Part shown: in pieces, positions 5,976-7,771 of the stretch | Numbering within the stretch: position 1 is the stretch's first letter | How the letters are laid out: each line of letters starts with the position of its first letter | DNA from: Sediminibacterium sp. | Lineage (GTDB): Bacteria > Bacteroidota > Bacteroidia > Chitinophagales > Chitinophagaceae | Assembly (NCBI GenBank): GCA_030158535.1 | Contig: JAOASV010000213.1 | Location: 1 to 7,771, forward strand | Reading direction: 5' to 3' | DNA length: 7,771 bases | Notes under the pieces: model-generated | Database searches by the model: none | What the model was told of the DNA's origin: nothing | The model's input: only the letters and a program-made list of their open reading frames with translations | Position numbers and translations under genes: made by a program

Positions 5976-7322
5976 TTTTTTCCACCTACCACTTTTCATA
6001 TATATAAACGAAGGGATAAATAGGGTTACCCAGTATATCACTTCACTCATCCAACCCCATTCGATAGGTAATTTGAGGTGCTCTAGTACTATGTATACAT
6101 AGCTGCAGTATAAAATAATGGCAGCAAACTCACTGTATAAATTTACGGTTGTATTACCCGTTCCAGTCACTGAATTGAGCCATACCACCGACACTGACAT
6201 GAGTACCAGCGCCATCGAAACAATGCGAAGTACTGGAATACCTGCTTCAATAAATGCAGGCCCTTGACCGTATATAGAAAGTACTTGAGTTGGGAAAATA
6301 TTTAAGAAGGTACACACCATAATGGCCATGCCCGCACTCCACATCATAATGCGGTTGATTACCACTGGCACTTGTTCATTTAAATTTTGTCCCATTAAAT
6401 TACTCACCATACTATTGGCCGTTGCGCCAAATGCCCAGGTAAAGCATCCAAAGAATCCAAAAATATTGCGCATGGTATTAGACACGGCTAAATCCCTAGC
6501 ACCATGGTGTTCAATTAAAATATAAAAGAACTCCCAGCTAATAATACTGATAGCATATTGTAAAACAATTGGACTGGAAATCTTTAAAATGAGTTTGATA
6601 TTGATCCAATCAAAAGCCCAATACTTAAATAGTTGAAACTGTTTGCTTATTCCTTTTACATGAATGAGCACAAATAAAACAGCGAGGCCTGCAAATTCAG
6701 AAATAATGGAAGCGTAAGCGGCACCATTAAAACCTAGATTGGGTAAACCAAATTTGCCATAAATAAAACCGTAATCAAAAAAGATATTGGTAACCGCTTC
6801 AGTGGCTGTACCAATAATTAGATATTTGGTTTGGTTGGTACCCACCAGTAATGCATTGCGCATTTGGTAGACAAATAATAGGGGAAGGCCTACAATTCTG
6901 ATATTTAAAAAGCTTACGGCTTTATCTACAAGTAGTGGATCGTGGAGTGCAAATTTGAAAAGGGCTGGTACTACCAACCAGGTTATAAAAATACCAATAA
7001 ACGAAAATGCTAGCGCAATGCGTATGCCTTGCGAAAACAGATTCCCAATTTCTGCAATATTATTTTCGCCGGCCCTACGTGAAATAAGGGATTGTAAACC
7101 ATTGTTGAGACCATGTCCAATAACAGCAAAAATCAAGTAAAACACCCCGGTAATTCCAGCAAGTCCTAATGCTTCTTGTCCCAATCCGCCCAAAAAGATA
7201 TTGTTGGTGATAAAGTTAATTTGGGGCACCAAAATGGAGGCGCTAATGGGTAAGGCAATGGATAATATTTGCTTGTGAGAGCTGTTTACCTGTAAATTAG
7301 ACGTGTTTGGGCTGCTAGACAT
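5961..7322 (-). CDS. MATE-family efflux transporter
   Basis: An inner-membrane antiporter of the multidrug and toxic compound extrusion family. Such proteins expel drugs, dyes or metabolites using a Na+ or H+ gradient; the substrate here cannot be read. From the start used here it has 453 residues, a normal MATE length, with about twelve hydrophobic helices in two homologous halves. Landmarks are the first helix ILSIALPISASILVPQ (about 19-34), GLNNGLQSLISRRAGENN (71-88), the inter-half family block NIFFDYGFIYGKFGLPNLG (179-197), the second-half MGQNLNEQ (310-317) and TGTGNTT (386-392). An upstream in-frame ATG at 7388 would add 22 polar residues (475 aa total). I prefer 7322 because a perfect promoter motif lies between the two ATGs, and because helix 1 then follows a typical short N-terminus. 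It converges on and overlaps the ACBP gene by 15 bp. Confidence 0.92.
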   Translation of the reverse strand: MSSSPNTSNLQVNSSHKQILSIALPISASILVPQINFITNNIFLGGLGQEALGLAGITGVFYLIFAVIGHGLNNGLQSLISRRAGENNIAEIGNLFSQGIRIALAFSFIGIFITWLVVPALFKFALHDPLLVDKAVSFLNIRIVGLPLLFVYQMRNALLVGTNQTKYLIIGTATEAVTNIFFDYGFIYGKFGLPNLGFNGAAYASIISEFAGLAVLFVLIHVKGISKQFQLFKYWAFDWINIKLILKISSPIVLQYAISIISWEFFYILIEHHGARDLAVSNTMRNIFGFFGCFTWAFGATANSMVSNLMGQNLNEQVPVVINRIMMWSAGMAIMVCTFLNIFPTQVLSIYGQGPAFIEAGIPVLRIVSMALVLMSVSVVWLNSVTGTGNTTVNLYSEFAAIILYCSYVYIVLEHLKLPIEWGWMSEVIYWVTLFIPSFIYMKSGRWKKLAKY

Positions 7323-7330
7323 AGGGTTTG

Positions 7331-7359
7331 CAAATCTACTATATAATAGTGTGTTCAAA
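7331..7359 (-). promoter_or_regulatory. Bacteroidota-type promoter of the MATE gene
   Basis: Read on the minus strand, TTTG (7359 to 7356), 17 nt, then TAGATTTG (7338 to 7331) match the TTTG / TAnnTTTG consensus at every specified position with consensus-like spacing. The box ends 8 nt before the ATG at 7322, so a transcript starting a few bases downstream of the box would have a very short leader and would exclude the ATG at 7388. This is the best promoter match in the window. Confidence 0.7.
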
Positions 7360-7407
7360 TCACCTTCTTTTTTTATATTATTGCACATAATTAAGCAGTG
7401 AAATCCA

Positions 7408-7771
7408 ATGGCTATTCAAAAAACATATTCCTTTTATGGTGATGCTACAGTTACTTTAACATCAACTGCCGAATTATTACAATTTGATATTGCAAACGAT
7501 CATATTGCTTGTTCACTCATTAATATGGGAAATCAGGCGGTTCAAGCTTTCGAATTTTTTGAATGGGAGACAGGAGGGAGTGCGCTAGAAAATAATTGGG
7601 AGTCCATTTTTTCTGAAGCAGCTGCTGCATCCAACTTATTGCAAAAGCCAGTGAGCGCTGTTCAAGTATTTATCAATAATGCAACAGCTGTTATTGTTCC
7701 GTTAGAAAAATTTAATACCGAAGCAGCTACCGATTATTTACAATTATTATTTGGACCAGCTGTTGAGGCTT
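7408..7771 (+). CDS. DUF3822-like protein (3' end cut by window edge)
   Basis: The frame is open from ATG 7408 to the right edge, giving 121 residues. An in-frame TGA at 7399-7401 fixes this ATG as the first possible start. The visible part begins MAIQKTYSFYGDATVTLTST and continues with alternating strands and helices: ELLQFDIANDHIACSLIN, then W66-E67 and W80-E81 in two acidic helical stretches, VSAVQVFINNATAVIVPLEKF and a YLQLLFGPAVEA end. No signal peptide or membrane segment is present. The pattern of a short strand, W-rich helix, then a strand leading to VP followed by YLQxxFG suits the N-terminal half of Bacteroidota DUF3822 proteins (about 260-280 aa), for which I recall an actin/ASKHA-like fold. 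The biochemical role is unknown. It is divergent from the MATE gene with 85 bp between starts. A weak -7 match, TATTATTG, is at 7376-7383, with no good -33 partner. Confidence 0.75.
   Translation, partial: MAIQKTYSFYGDATVTLTSTAELLQFDIANDHIACSLINMGNQAVQAFEFFEWETGGSALENNWESIFSEAAAASNLLQKPVSAVQVFINNATAVIVPLEKFNTEAATDYLQLLFGPAVEA

Noticed and set aside
6322..7140. Plus-strand ORFs inside the MATE gene (6322-6525 and 6955-7140)
   Set aside because: They are antisense shadows of a transporter with intact family motifs.
7327..7334. Palindrome TTTGCAAA next to the MATE start, considered as an operator
   Set aside because: It is only 8 bp, AT-rich, and half of it is explained by the -7 box. Chance occurrence is likely.
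1..7771. Search for CRISPR arrays, insertion sequences, retron-like or other repeat structures, and tRNA genes
   Set aside because: No regularly spaced repeats, transposase frames, terminal inverted repeats or tRNA-like cloverleaf signals were seen. Intergenic space is too small to hold a hidden system.

Overview
The window looks like chromosomal DNA from a member of the Bacteroidota, most likely the Chitinophagaceae or a close relative. Four things point there. The primary sigma factor is short (285 aa), begins MRQLKI and ends in YLG, and lacks region 1.1. Gene starts have no Shine-Dalgarno sequence. Promoter-like sites fit the Bacteroidota TTTG / TAnnTTTG pattern rather than TTGACA / TATAAT. 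A protein resembling the Bacteroidota family DUF3822 sits at the right edge. The DNA is moderately AT-rich. I see no mobile element, CRISPR array, tRNA or rRNA, and no gene-free stretch longer than about 120 bp. This is a dense housekeeping region.

Layout. (1) Minus strand, 1-2566: ltaE (low-specificity L-threonine aldolase), then pgi (glucose-6-phosphate isomerase) 12 bp downstream. pgi runs off the left edge, with about 35 C-terminal residues missing. (2) A 118-bp divergent promoter region (2567-2684) carries mirror-image copies of TATCTTCGC, one facing each way. (3) Plus strand: rpoD (2685-3542), then a strong intrinsic terminator. (4) Plus strand, 3612-5975: a tight four-gene run, trxB - folB - TPR/RMDN-like secreted protein - acyl-CoA-binding protein, with gaps of 9, 2 and 10 bp, probably one transcript. 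(5) Minus strand: a MATE-family transporter that converges on and overlaps the end of the acyl-CoA-binding protein gene by 15 bp. A textbook Bacteroidota promoter lies inside its longest ORF, so the start is better placed at 7322. (6) Plus strand from 7408, diverging from the transporter: the start of a DUF3822-like gene cut by the right edge.

The genes cover glycolysis (pgi), amino-acid metabolism (ltaE), core transcription (rpoD), thiol redox (trxB), folate synthesis (folB), acyl-CoA handling (ACBP) and export (MATE). I found no defence, toxin or other accessory system. The less ordinary items are two families better known from eukaryotes (RMDN/FAM82-like TPR and ACBP) side by side in one operon, transcripts that may be almost leaderless for ltaE and the MATE gene, and the missing promoter for trxB just after the rpoD terminator.
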